Positions 1 through 7,455 of a stretch of 64,000 bases of DNA are shown here, in pieces. The translations under genes and the position numbers were made by a program. The stretch is from Inquilinus sp. KBS0705 (GTDB lineage: Bacteria > Bacteroidota > Bacteroidia > Sphingobacteriales > Sphingobacteriaceae): assembly GCA_005938025.2 (NCBI GenBank), contig VCCI02000004.1, positions 62,001-126,000 of the forward strand, in the 5' to 3' direction. Positions within the stretch are counted from its first letter, which is position 1, and each line of letters opens with the position of its first letter. The notes beneath the pieces were generated by a model. That model worked only from the letters and a program-made list of their open reading frames with translations. It was not told the DNA's origin and did no database searches.

Positions 1-1371
1 ATTTGGATTGGTTTAGGCGTGTTATTTATAGCAGAATTACTAAGCAAAAAGATAAATGCCAAAACGGGTGCTATAGCAGCCACAGTGGTTTGTTTATTGG
101 CCGCGCCTATACTAATGGCCAGCCAGGAATGGGACGACCACGACCGCTCTACCAAGCTTACCCCGCACGATATGGCCTACAACTACCTTAACTCGTGCGC
201 GCCAAACGCTATCTTATTTACCTATGCCGATAACGATACCTACCCGCTGTGGTATATACAAGAGGTTGAAGGTGTTAGGCCGGATGTACGCATTGTAAAC
301 TTAAGTTTGTTGGGTACCGATTGGTATATCCGCCAAATGAAAACGCAGATGAATCAATCGGCACCCTTGCCTATCAGCATGGATAATAAGAAGTTTGAAG
401 CCGGTGTACGCGATGTAATATATTACAACGATGCCAAAGTTGCGGGCCCTATTGAATTGAAGGAAGTATTTGATTTTATGACCTCTGATAACCAGCAGGC
501 AAAGGTGCAGTACGAAAGCGGCGAAAGCGCTAACTACCTGCCTACCAAGAACTTTAAGTTAATGGTAAATGCCGACGAGGTGATAAAATCGGGAACGGTG
601 CCTGCCAACCAGCGCGACCGTATTGTATCCGAAATGGACTGGACCTATCCGGGTAAATATGTTACCAAGGATAACCTGGCCATGATGGATATATTGGCGC
701 ATAATAACTGGAAACGCCCCGTGTATTTTGCCACCACCGTACCAAGCGACAACCTGCTTGGGCTTGATAAATACCTGTATAGCGAAGGCTTTAGCAACCG
801 CCTAATGCCCTTTAAACCAGATACTACCGTAGCCCCGCAGGAAAATACCAACACCATGATCATGTACAACAATATGATGAACAAGTACAAATATGGCAAC
901 ATGAAAAACGCCAAGTACCTTGATCATGAGTCGTTAACGTTGTTTAACCCGCTGATTGCCCGCTTATTTGGCACGCTTGCTGACAACTTGGTAAAAGAAG
1001 GACATAAAGACCTGGCTAAGAATGCGTTAAAGAAATACGCTGAGGTGGTTCCATCGCAAATTGTGGCACCGGAGATTGCCGTACGCAAATATTATATGGT
1101 TGAAACCGCCTTTAAAATGGGCGAAACCGCTTTAGCACTGCAACTGGCCAATCAGGTAGACGATTATGTAATAGACGTATTGAAATTTAATTACACGCAG
1201 TACCAAAAAGACACCAACGCAGTAGATGCGCGCGACGTACAACTCTCATTATCAATACTTAACGGTATGATGAATACCACCCGAGCTAATAACCAACCAG
1301 CGCTGGGCAGCAAATTTGAGGCACAGCTTAAAGATTACTCCGCTAAATTTGGCGGCCTGGCCCAGCAATAA
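1..1371 (+). CDS. DUF2723 family membrane protein, C-terminal part (cut by window edge)
   Basis: The reading frame is open from the first base, so the gene begins outside the window and only about 456 C-terminal residues are seen. They start with the last hydrophobic segments (IWIGLGVLFIAELL and a second helix near residues 25-40), followed by a large soluble domain. The stretch TYADNDTYPLWYIQ followed by VRPDVRIVNLSLL is characteristic of Bacteroidota DUF2723 proteins, which are polytopic and distantly related to protein O-mannosyltransferases/TMEM260. A role in transferring sugar to exported proteins is a family-level inference; the catalytic membrane part is not visible here. The gene ends at a TAA followed closely by a strong hairpin terminator. 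Family assignment is good, exact function unknown. Confidence 0.8.
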   Translation: MWIGLGVLFIAELLSKKINAKTGAIAATVVCLLAAPILMASQEWDDHDRSTKLTPHDMAYNYLNSCAPNAILFTYADNDTYPLWYIQEVEGVRPDVRIVNLSLLGTDWYIRQMKTQMNQSAPLPISMDNKKFEAGVRDVIYYNDAKVAGPIELKEVFDFMTSDNQQAKVQYESGESANYLPTKNFKLMVNADEVIKSGTVPANQRDRIVSEMDWTYPGKYVTKDNLAMMDILAHNNWKRPVYFATTVPSDNLLGLDKYLYSEGFSNRLMPFKPDTTVAPQENTNTMIMYNNMMNKYKYGNMKNAKYLDHESLTLFNPLIARLFGTLADNLVKEGHKDLAKNALKKYAEVVPSQIVAPEIAVRKYYMVETAFKMGETALALQLANQVDDYVIDVLKFNYTQYQKDTNAVDARDVQLSLSILNGMMNTTRANNQPALGSKFEAQLKDYSAKFGGLAQQ

Positions 1372-1390
1372 AGGCGGACTTAAACAACAA

Positions 1391-1418
1391 AAAAAAGCGG
1401 CTGATGGCCGCTTTTTTT
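1391..1418 (+). terminator. Rho-independent terminator after the DUF2723 gene
   Basis: A run of A, a 6-bp stem AGCGGC/GCCGCT with a five-base loop, then seven T. It starts 20 bases after the stop codon and the T-run suits the plus strand. Confidence 0.85.
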
Positions 1419-1470
1419 GTTACTCATAAATCTAAAAATATTGTTGTTTTATTATTACTTCAACACGCAA

Positions 1471-1565
1471 AAGCGTTGCATTTTCTTCGTTATTTTTCGC
1501 TGCTATTAGGTAATTTTTTTGTTATTATTCGTTTATTTTGTTGGTTGGTGCTTACCTAATATAAC
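1471..1565. repeat. Copy 1 of a dispersed intergenic element
   Basis: AT-rich stretch between two convergent genes. From TTTTTCGCTGCTAT to ATAAC it aligns with 28892-28963 at roughly 73 percent by hand alignment, with a 14-base identical block at the left and a GGTGCT..A..CTAA..ATAAC block at the right. This copy also has inverted ends TATTAGGTAA (1504-1513) and TTACCTAATA (1552-1561). No open frame is apparent. It could be a small mobile repeat or a small RNA; neither is shown. Confidence 0.45.
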
Positions 1566-1594
1566 AAAAAAAAGCGACTAAAAAGCCGCTTTTG
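1564..1594 (-). terminator. Terminator after accA
   Basis: Read on the minus strand: AAAAGCGGCTTTTTAGTCGC followed by a run of T. It is an imperfect hairpin about 30 bases beyond the accA stop. Confidence 0.65.
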
Positions 1595-1624
1595 GTTTAT
1601 TTATTTTTACTTGGCTTCTAAATA

Positions 1625-2581
1625 TTAGCCTTCAATAACCACACCCATGTTGCAAAACTTGTCGATGCGCTCGGCAACCAGTTCGTCAATGTTGCGTTCA
1701 TTTAGGGTTTTCAGATCCTTAAGTAATTGTTTCTTTAAAATGGCAGCCATAGCAACCGGGTCTTGATGTGCGCCGCCAAGGGGTTCTTTAATTACGCCGT
1801 CTATCAACTTGTTCTTCAACATCTCTGTCGAGGTAAGTTTCAGCATTTCGGCAGCACGCTCTTTTTGTTCCCAGGTTTTAAATAATATGGTCGAACAGTT
1901 TTCGGGAGAGATAACCGAATACCACGAGTTATCCAGCATCAGCACCCTATCGCCTATACCGATACCTAATGCACCACCCGATGCACCCTCGCCTATCACT
2001 ACGCAAATAACCGGCACTTTTAGTACGGCCATTTCTAACAGGTTGCGTGCAATAGCCTCGCCCTGCCCGCGCTCTTCAGCTTCAAGGCCGGGGAAGGCGC
2101 CCGGTGTATCAATTAAGGTAACAACCGGTTTATTAAACTTCTCGGCCATTTTCATTAGCCTTAATGCCTTCCGGTAACCTTCGGGGTTGGCCATACCAAA
2201 GTTGCGGTACTGCCGCTCTTTGGTGTTGCGCCCTTTTTGGTGCCCTATAAACATTACGGTTTGCCCGTTTAACGATCCAAAGCCTCCAATAATGGCCTTA
2301 TCGTCGCCAACTGTCCTGTCGCCATGCATTTCAATAAAGTCATCGCACATCAGCTCCAAGTATTGCAGGGTGTAAGGCCTTTCGGGGTGGCGCGATATCT
2401 GCACCTTTTGCCAGCCGGTAAGGTTAGCATAAATTTCCTTTTTGGCTGCTTCCATCTTGGCTTCCAGTTCAGCAATAGTAGCGCTCATGTCCAGCTTGTT
2501 TTTTTCTTCAACCTGCTGTACTTTTTCTATCTGCTGCTGTAACTCTGCCAGCGGTTTCTCAAAATCAAATGTGATCTTCAT
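1625..2581 (-). CDS. accA: Acetyl-CoA carboxylase carboxyltransferase subunit alpha
   Basis: Cytoplasmic AccA, which with AccD transfers the carboxyl group from carboxybiotin to acetyl-CoA, the committed step of fatty-acid synthesis. The 318-residue length is normal for the family. An N-terminal helical segment (about 1-60) is followed by the crotonase-like carboxyltransferase domain. Family motifs are clear: [59 protein letters not shown] and [12 protein letters not shown], the last two forming the acyl-CoA and oxyanion regions. accD is not in the window, as is usual where the two subunits are unlinked. The ATG start begins [11 protein letters not shown], typical of Bacteroidota AccA. The gene is probably constitutive and is followed by its own terminator. 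Confidence 0.97.
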   Translation of the reverse strand: MKITFDFEKPLAELQQQIEKVQQVEEKNKLDMSATIAELEAKMEAAKKEIYANLTGWQKVQISRHPERPYTLQYLELMCDDFIEMHGDRTVGDDKAIIGGFGSLNGQTVMFIGHQKGRNTKERQYRNFGMANPEGYRKALRLMKMAEKFNKPVVTLIDTPGAFPGLEAEERGQGEAIARNLLEMAVLKVPVICVVIGEGASGGALGIGIGDRVLMLDNSWYSVISPENCSTILFKTWEQKERAAEMLKLTSTEMLKNKLIDGVIKEPLGGAHQDPVAMAAILKKQLLKDLKTLNERNIDELVAERIDKFCNMGVVIEG

Positions 2582-2627
2582 ACAAATTTCCTGGCCGCTA
2601 AATTAAATAAATCCAACGGTATAATTA

Positions 2628-3128
2628 TCAATTATGATTTTTCAATGCGCGCAGCCTGTTTATTTGCTGTGGCGACAACAATTGCTGCGTTTTAAATGCA
2701 GCCTGTAATATAGCGTTGCGCAGCTCGCCCTGGTATATCCCGTAGCGGTTGGTATAAAATATAATTACCCCGTCGTTAAGCTTATTGGTGCGGAACAGGC
2801 TGTCTATCACCTTCTCGTTACGTACAATAACAGCGCCCATTTCTTTCTTTTTAAACTGCAGGGCATCGTTAATTTTTTTGAGCGATACAGCCTGCGTAGG
2901 GCTAAGGTCAAGCTCTTTCTTATATTTTAAGGCTTTATCTGCCGATGGATAATTATTTAGTTCGGCCACCAGGCCAAAATTATTAAGGTCGTCGCCATTT
3001 ATTAAAGCGGTATACTCCTTGCTGCTTAAGGTTTTTACCGGCGATGGTTTCAGTAAGCTATCGGGCGTTTGGGCGCTTAGTTTAAAGCTGATGATGAGGA
3101 ATAGTATGAAGATGGGTAGTTTTTGCAT
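2628..3128 (-). CDS. Exported Spy/CpxP-like protein of unknown role
   Basis: About 166 residues from the preferred ATG, which places a clean signal peptide (MQKLPIFILFLIISFKLSAQ) at the N-terminus; a longer frame exists upstream but would put 20 polar residues before the signal sequence. The mature part is helical and charged. It has two segments resembling the LTxxQ signature of periplasmic Spy/CpxP-type proteins: LDLSPTQAVSLKKI and LLSPQQINRLRAL. Proteins of this type in Bacteroidota are usually annotated only as hypothetical; a chaperone or stress role is inference. It lies 46 bases upstream of accA on the same strand and could be co-transcribed, although the functions look unrelated. Confidence 0.7.
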   Translation of the reverse strand: MQKLPIFILFLIISFKLSAQTPDSLLKPSPVKTLSSKEYTALINGDDLNNFGLVAELNNYPSADKALKYKKELDLSPTQAVSLKKINDALQFKKKEMGAVIVRNEKVIDSLFRTNKLNDGVIIFYTNRYGIYQGELRNAILQAAFKTQQLLSPQQINRLRALKNHN

Positions 3129-3366
3129 AGTATTATTTAACGTATTTATCAAATCGTCATTGCATTTCGCCCGGTAAAGTGTCCACACTTTACCGTAATT
3201 GGCTAGGAAGCGTCTACGCTTCCTAGTAAATGTAAACGTGGACGCTTACTTCCTTAACATCCAAGCGTGGACGCTTGGATGAGCGGGTTGTCTTACTTTG
3301 ACACACGCGGCACGCGTGCGCCAGCAATGGGGTATTATTTAACGACTTTATTGCATCGTCATTGCG
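3129..3366. repeat. Direct-repeat-bracketed cluster of four palindromes
   Basis: Three 24-bp palindromes built as 11-base arm, 2-base centre, 11-base arm lie at 3172-3195 (arm CGGTAAAGTGT), 3203-3226 (arm CTAGGAAGCGT) and 3258-3281 (arm CATCCAAGCGT). A decayed fourth is centred at 3240. Three of the centres share CGT-NN-ACG; the first has the variant TGT-CC-ACA. The cluster is bracketed by related 35-base segments (3129-3163 and 3332-3366), both containing TATTATTTAACG and ATCGTCATTGC. No protein is predicted here. Confidence 0.75.
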
Positions 3367-3382
3367 CGGTTGTTAATTACCT

Positions 3383-4102
3383 CTACAGCTCATTCTTAAA
3401 CATCAACAATTCCGCTTCTACCCTGTCGTTAGCAAACGTGAGCAGCCTGTAGCCAAACGTAGTGCCGCTTACCTCAATTTGGGCAGCATCTTTGTTTATT
3501 TGGTACGATGATGCCGGTGTAATGTATTGCGTTACGTTGCCATTGGTTTGCACATCATCCATATGGTAATGCCCGCAAAATACGTATACTTTGTTGCCGC
3601 AGTTGTGCAGTGCATCTAACATGGCTTCGCGGCCGTGCAGTGGGTATGCCCTATCCACAGGCGTATTTACGGGCAGCACAGGGTGGTGGATAAACAGTAC
3701 CACAGTTTTATCGGTAGCCAGCTGACTGTTGAGCCAGTTAAACTGCGCAGCACTTACCCTTTCGGTGCTGGTATCCATAAAAATGTATTTAAAAGTGGCA
3801 TCCTCGCTGCTGTAATACAATTCGTCATCGGCGGCGAGGTCTGCATCTTTATAAAAGCCCGCGTCGTTGGCAAACCTATCGTGATTGCCGAGTATAAACT
3901 TGTAGTTGTACTTTTGTAACGACTGAAAAAGCCAGGGGTATGCCGATGCGGCACCAATATCCCCGCCGAAAACGATCATATCTACATTGCGGGTGCTAAC
4001 ATCCTGCAACAGGCGTTCCCAGTTCAAATAACTATCAACCCCGGCCTCTTTGGGGTCGTCTTCATCTAAATGGATGTCGGTTATGAAAGCTATTTTTTTC
4101 AT
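3383..4102 (-). CDS. Calcineurin-like metallophosphoesterase
   Basis: A 239-residue cytoplasmic enzyme with all the blocks of the binuclear metallophosphoesterase fold: DIHLD (residues 9-13), GGDIG near 47, GNHDRF near 72, FIHHP near 137 and GHYHMDD near 178. These supply the Asp, His and Asn ligands for two metals. The family hydrolyses phosphomonoesters or phosphodiesters; the substrate cannot be told from sequence. The ATG start begins MKKIAFITDIH with no signal peptide. It is flanked on both sides by intergenic palindromic repeats and shows no clear operon partner. Confidence 0.9.
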   Translation of the reverse strand: MKKIAFITDIHLDEDDPKEAGVDSYLNWERLLQDVSTRNVDMIVFGGDIGAASAYPWLFQSLQKYNYKFILGNHDRFANDAGFYKDADLAADDELYYSSEDATFKYIFMDTSTERVSAAQFNWLNSQLATDKTVVLFIHHPVLPVNTPVDRAYPLHGREAMLDALHNCGNKVYVFCGHYHMDDVQTNGNVTQYITPASSYQINKDAAQIEVSGTTFGYRLLTFANDRVEAELLMFKNEL

Positions 4103-4123
4103 GGTTATTATTAACTATCTACA

Positions 4124-4237
4124 AATCGTCATTGCGAGGAGCGATAGCGACAAAGCAATCTCCCGACTTGGTTCACGAACATTGCTACGTGATTTTCTAT
4201 CGGGAGATTGCTTCGTGCCTTTACAGCAATGACGATT
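4124..4237. repeat. REP-like 114-bp inverted repeat
   Basis: Outer arms AATCGTCATTGC (4124-4135) and GCAATGACGATT (4226-4237) are perfect complements. Inner arms AAGCAATCTCCCGA and TCGGGAGATTGCTT are also perfect complements. The whole unit can fold into one long hairpin with a small internal bubble. It lies between two minus-strand genes, after the end of the GH43 gene. The sequence resembles palindromic repeats I know from Sphingobacteriaceae genomes. Confidence 0.8.
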
Positions 4238-4250
4238 CATTCTAATCCCC

Positions 4251-6005
4251 TTACTCCACCTTTATCACTTTCGTCCGCTTACTAATCCCGTTCTCGTTAA
4301 AGGCCTCTATCTGAAAATAATATGGCAGGTGTTTTTCCATGCCGTTAAAGTAGTACTCGTTTGCATTGTACACCATTATATTGTTGTACAGCTTATCGGG
4401 TGCTATGCCCATGTAAATGGTGTAGCCTACCGCGCCGTCGGTTTGGCGCCAGCGCAGCCAGGAGTTGCGCCGCTCGGCATCGCCACGCAGTACGATCAGG
4501 TTTTGCACTGTATCGGGCGCGGCCCCTGCCCCCTTGCCAAATACCCTAAAGCCCGAAAGGCCAAATTTACCCGTAGGCATGTGCAGGTTGGTTATTTTTA
4601 AATAACGCGCCCTGGCGGTTTTTTTTAGTTCCACATAATCGTGCGGTACATCGGTTTTATTTTTGCTTTTATCTACCAGGGTCTTCCAGTTTTTGCCATC
4701 TGTTGATGAAGAGATAACATACTGGTGGTACACGCCCAATGATTTGCCCATAAAGGTTGCATCCTGGTCGGCGTAATTAATTTGGATAGCCTTAACGGTG
4801 CTTACTTCGCCCAGGTCGGTTTGCATCCACTCGCCTTTGTTGGCGGTTTTTGCGCTCCAGTAGGTTTTAATATCCTCGTCTACCGCCAAATTAGGCACAT
4901 AAGCGCCAAGCGTTGATGATACCTGCACAGGTTTGTTATAGTTCAGCAGCATCCAACCGGTAAAATTGCTTTTCAGGTGGTCTTCTTTCCCTGCCGATAG
5001 GTAATGCGGATAATCCCCATAGGCGGTATTGGTGTACAGTACTCCGTCATCATCAAAACCGGCCGGCCAAAAGCCAATGCGGCGTTCAAAGTTGTTTTTT
5101 ACATCAACCACCATGGTAGATATGTGCCAGTAATTGCCAAACTTATCGGCCCAGGTTGCACCATGCCCTGCCCCCTTGGCAAAGCCGCCGGGTTTGTAGC
5201 TAAAGGGGTTATGGCTTTGGTATTTGAACGGACCAAGCGGCCTATCGCCTACATACACACCGTCGCCGTAGCCCTTGCCCTCAGTTCCGGGCGCGCCGTA
5301 TTGCAGGTAGTATTTGCCGTTATGCTTGTTCATCCAGCTGCCTTCCATAAAGCCGGTCAAAAATACATTATCGTTGTTTTCGCCAAAGCGCTCCCAGCCA
5401 TGCTCTTCCCAGTTTAGTTTTATCATTTCCTTTTTGGGGCCAATGGGCTCAAAGGTTTTACGGTCTATCTCTTGCCCGTAAAGCGGCAGGGTGTTGCTGC
5501 TGCCGTGGTATATATACACGCGGCCGTCATCGTCGGCAAACATGCCGGGGTCCCAGGCTCCTACCTTAAAATAATCTTTAGCTGCCTTCCAGGTATCGGT
5601 ACGCGGGTCGGTGCTCATCCACAGGGTAAAATCCTTGTTATAGGTTGATCCGATAACCAGCAGCGTATCGCCAATAACCAACGTGGCCGGGGCGCAAAGT
5701 TCATCGCCCTGTACCTGGTTGTAGGGCCGCACAAACTTGCGCGATACAAACTTCCAGTTTAGCATATCGGGGCTCCACCAATAGCCAAACTGGTTGGTGC
5801 TAAACAGGTAGTAATTACCCTTAAAAAAGGTCATGGTTGGGTCGGCTGTGGCGCGGTGCTTGCCCCATGCGGCAAAATTTTCAAATGGCGTGTAGCCATA
5901 ATCTAAATTTAGCGGGTTGCAGTACGTTAATCGTTTTTGTGCCGATGCCGATATTACACAGCAGGTTAATAAAATAAAAAGCAGGAAACGGTTGGGGTGT
6001 TTCAT
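4251..6005 (-). CDS. Secreted GH43-family glycosidase with discoidin-like and Fn3-like C-terminus
   Basis: 584 residues with signal peptide (1-22). Residues about 30-340 form a five-bladed propeller of GH43 type. Candidate catalytic residues are the Asp in RATADPTM (D55, base), the Asp in GAWDPGMF (pKa modulator) and the Glu in GFMEGSW (acid). GH43 enzymes act mainly on arabinose- or xylose-containing plant glycans, some on galactans. A discoidin/F5-8C-like carbohydrate-binding module follows (about 355-490, with WSAKTANKGEWMQTDLG), then a fibronectin-III-like segment to the end. It sits alone on the minus strand between a repeat and a divergent plus-strand gene. Exact specificity is undetermined. 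Confidence 0.85.
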   Translation of the reverse strand: MKHPNRFLLFILLTCCVISASAQKRLTYCNPLNLDYGYTPFENFAAWGKHRATADPTMTFFKGNYYLFSTNQFGYWWSPDMLNWKFVSRKFVRPYNQVQGDELCAPATLVIGDTLLVIGSTYNKDFTLWMSTDPRTDTWKAAKDYFKVGAWDPGMFADDDGRVYIYHGSSNTLPLYGQEIDRKTFEPIGPKKEMIKLNWEEHGWERFGENNDNVFLTGFMEGSWMNKHNGKYYLQYGAPGTEGKGYGDGVYVGDRPLGPFKYQSHNPFSYKPGGFAKGAGHGATWADKFGNYWHISTMVVDVKNNFERRIGFWPAGFDDDGVLYTNTAYGDYPHYLSAGKEDHLKSNFTGWMLLNYNKPVQVSSTLGAYVPNLAVDEDIKTYWSAKTANKGEWMQTDLGEVSTVKAIQINYADQDATFMGKSLGVYHQYVISSSTDGKNWKTLVDKSKNKTDVPHDYVELKKTARARYLKITNLHMPTGKFGLSGFRVFGKGAGAAPDTVQNLIVLRGDAERRNSWLRWRQTDGAVGYTIYMGIAPDKLYNNIMVYNANEYYFNGMEKHLPYYFQIEAFNENGISKRTKVIKVE

Positions 6006-6119
6006 AGCCGGGATATAAATTGGTTAGAATTTCAAATATAGGTTTTGTTTGGATTTAAACACGTCGTAAAATGACCGGGAATAGCCGCAATTTACCTTAC
6101 GTGCAAACGCCTAACCTGT

Positions 6120-6127
6120 TATATTTG
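6120..6127 (+). promoter_or_regulatory. Candidate -7 element for the VOC/GNAT pair
   Basis: TATATTTG matches the Bacteroidota -7 consensus TAnnTTTG and lies 28 bases before the ATG. I do not see a convincing -33 TTG at the usual distance, so this is tentative. Confidence 0.35.
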
Positions 6128-6154
6128 TTAAACCAATAATCTAAATAGCTTAAA

Positions 6155-6649
6155 ATGAGCAATAACACACCAGCCGAATTACAATTTGCCCAGGTTGGCT
6201 GGGTAGTGCCGGATATACAGGCGGCAGTGAAATTTCTGTCGGCAACGTTAGGCATCTCCTTCCCCGAACCGCAGCATATAAGCGCACAGGATTTGAACAT
6301 GAGCCACTATGGCGAGGTTGTGCCCGGCGAATGGCAGACCACGCAAACCTATAATGGTATTTTTATTGAACTGGTACAGCCGCTATCCGGCCAAAGCATG
6401 TTTCACGATTATTTGGCCAAGCACCCGCTGGGTGGCATACAGCACAATGCCTACCGTTTACCAGTGAGTGATTTTGAAAAGGTTACCGCCGAACTGCAAG
6501 CGCGGGGCTACACGGTAATGAGCGAAGTGGACCACCATATTGCGCGAATGGCCTTTTTTGATACTTATGAAACGCTGGGTGTAGCTACCGAGATAATGGG
6601 CATCACCCCGCAGGGGTGGGAAGCTATTAACCAAATGGAGAAAGCATGA
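6155..6649 (+). CDS. VOC-superfamily (glyoxalase/dioxygenase fold) protein
   Basis: 164-residue soluble protein. The opening FAQVGWVVPDIQAAVKFLSATLG is the typical first beta-alpha unit of a vicinal-oxygen-chelate domain, and GIFIELVQPLSG supplies the usual metal-ligand Glu strand. A second half-module includes IQHNAYRLPVSDFEKVTAEL with the matching His. VOC proteins include lyases, epimerases, dioxygenases and resistance proteins; nothing here fixes the substrate. The stop codon overlaps the ATG of the next gene (ATGA), so the two are translated together. Confidence 0.75.
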   Translation: MSNNTPAELQFAQVGWVVPDIQAAVKFLSATLGISFPEPQHISAQDLNMSHYGEVVPGEWQTTQTYNGIFIELVQPLSGQSMFHDYLAKHPLGGIQHNAYRLPVSDFEKVTAELQARGYTVMSEVDHHIARMAFFDTYETLGVATEIMGITPQGWEAINQMEKA

Positions 6650-7131
6650 TGAATAACTCACAGATCACCTTAACTAAAACAGAAGAAGATGACCTGAACA
6701 CGCTTTTTCAATTTCAGCTTGATGAAGAAGCCAATTATTTAGCGGCCTTTACCGCTAAAGACCCTACCGATAAAGCGGCCTACTTAGCAAAGTATAGTCC
6801 GTTTTTAAGCGACTCTACCATAAACAATCGCACTATCAGAGCTAATGGCGAGATTGTAGGCAGCATAGCCAAATTTGTGATGCACGGCGATGCCGGGCTT
6901 ACCTATTGGATTGACCGCAAATTTTGGGGACAGGGAATTGCTACTGCGGCATTAAGCGATTTTTTAAAAATAGAACAGGCAAGGCCAATTTACGCGGGTG
7001 TCGCTTTTGACAATTATGGCTCGCAAAGGGTGTTAGAAAAATGCGGCTTCGTAAAAGTTGGTACGGATGAAGGTTTTGCTAATGCACGGCATGCGGTAAT
7101 AGAGGAATATATTTATAAGTTGGAAGAATAA
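6646..7131 (+). CDS. GNAT-family N-acetyltransferase
   Basis: 161 residues of the RimJ/RimL-like GNAT subgroup. The acetyl-CoA loop is visible as FWGQGIATAALSDFL (about 104-118), preceded by the beta-4 strand GLTYWID and followed by YAGVAFDNYGSQRVLEKCGF, a hallmark of these enzymes. The substrate could be a protein N-terminus, an amino sugar or a small amine. The start overlaps the stop of the VOC gene by four bases; a second ATG immediately follows and could also serve. There is no signal peptide. Confidence 0.85.
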   Translation: MMNNSQITLTKTEEDDLNTLFQFQLDEEANYLAAFTAKDPTDKAAYLAKYSPFLSDSTINNRTIRANGEIVGSIAKFVMHGDAGLTYWIDRKFWGQGIATAALSDFLKIEQARPIYAGVAFDNYGSQRVLEKCGFVKVGTDEGFANARHAVIEEYIYKLEE

Positions 7132-7162
7132 GCATCTGGGATTCATTTTAACCTATCCTAAA

Positions 7163-7440
7163 TGTTGTTGGTGACAATGCCACAGGTGTTCGGAAGATTA
7201 GAAAAACAGTCGTCCTGAACTTGTTTCAGGATCTCACAGGACGGTAATTAGCATGCTATCCACCTTTCTGATCTCGCATTTTGCATGTGGGATGCCGAAA
7301 TAAATTCGGCATGACGGGTTGTTTTGTTTCTTCCGAACACCGATGGTGACAACACCAACAACGGCGCAAAATTGCCATGTCATAGCGAGCTTGTCCAACC
7401 AGTAACCAATTGTAAAGGTTTCGACAAGCTCAGCCTGACA
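7163..7440. repeat. Nested palindromic repeat cluster
   Basis: Fills most of the 324-base gap before the GH30 gene. Outer inverted arms are GTTGTTGGTG plus GGTGTTCGGAAGA on the left and their complements on the right (TCTTCCGAACACC, then CACCAACAAC). Inside are two hairpins: CGTCCTG...CAGGACG containing CCTGAACTTGTTTCAGG, and ATGCCGAA-N5-TTCGGCAT. To the right is a separate pair, GAGCTTGTC and GACAAGCTC. No coding frame is apparent. The inner motifs resemble repeats common in Sphingobacteriaceae. Confidence 0.75.
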
Positions 7441-7455
7441 AGGTTTATATCGCGC

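Noticed and set aside
645..914. Antisense frame over the DUF2723 gene
   Set aside because: Lies wholly inside a well-supported gene and has no recognisable protein features.
3172..3281. Closely spaced palindromes as a possible CRISPR array
   Set aside because: Units differ in sequence, spacing is irregular (about 26-31 bases) and no cas gene is present.
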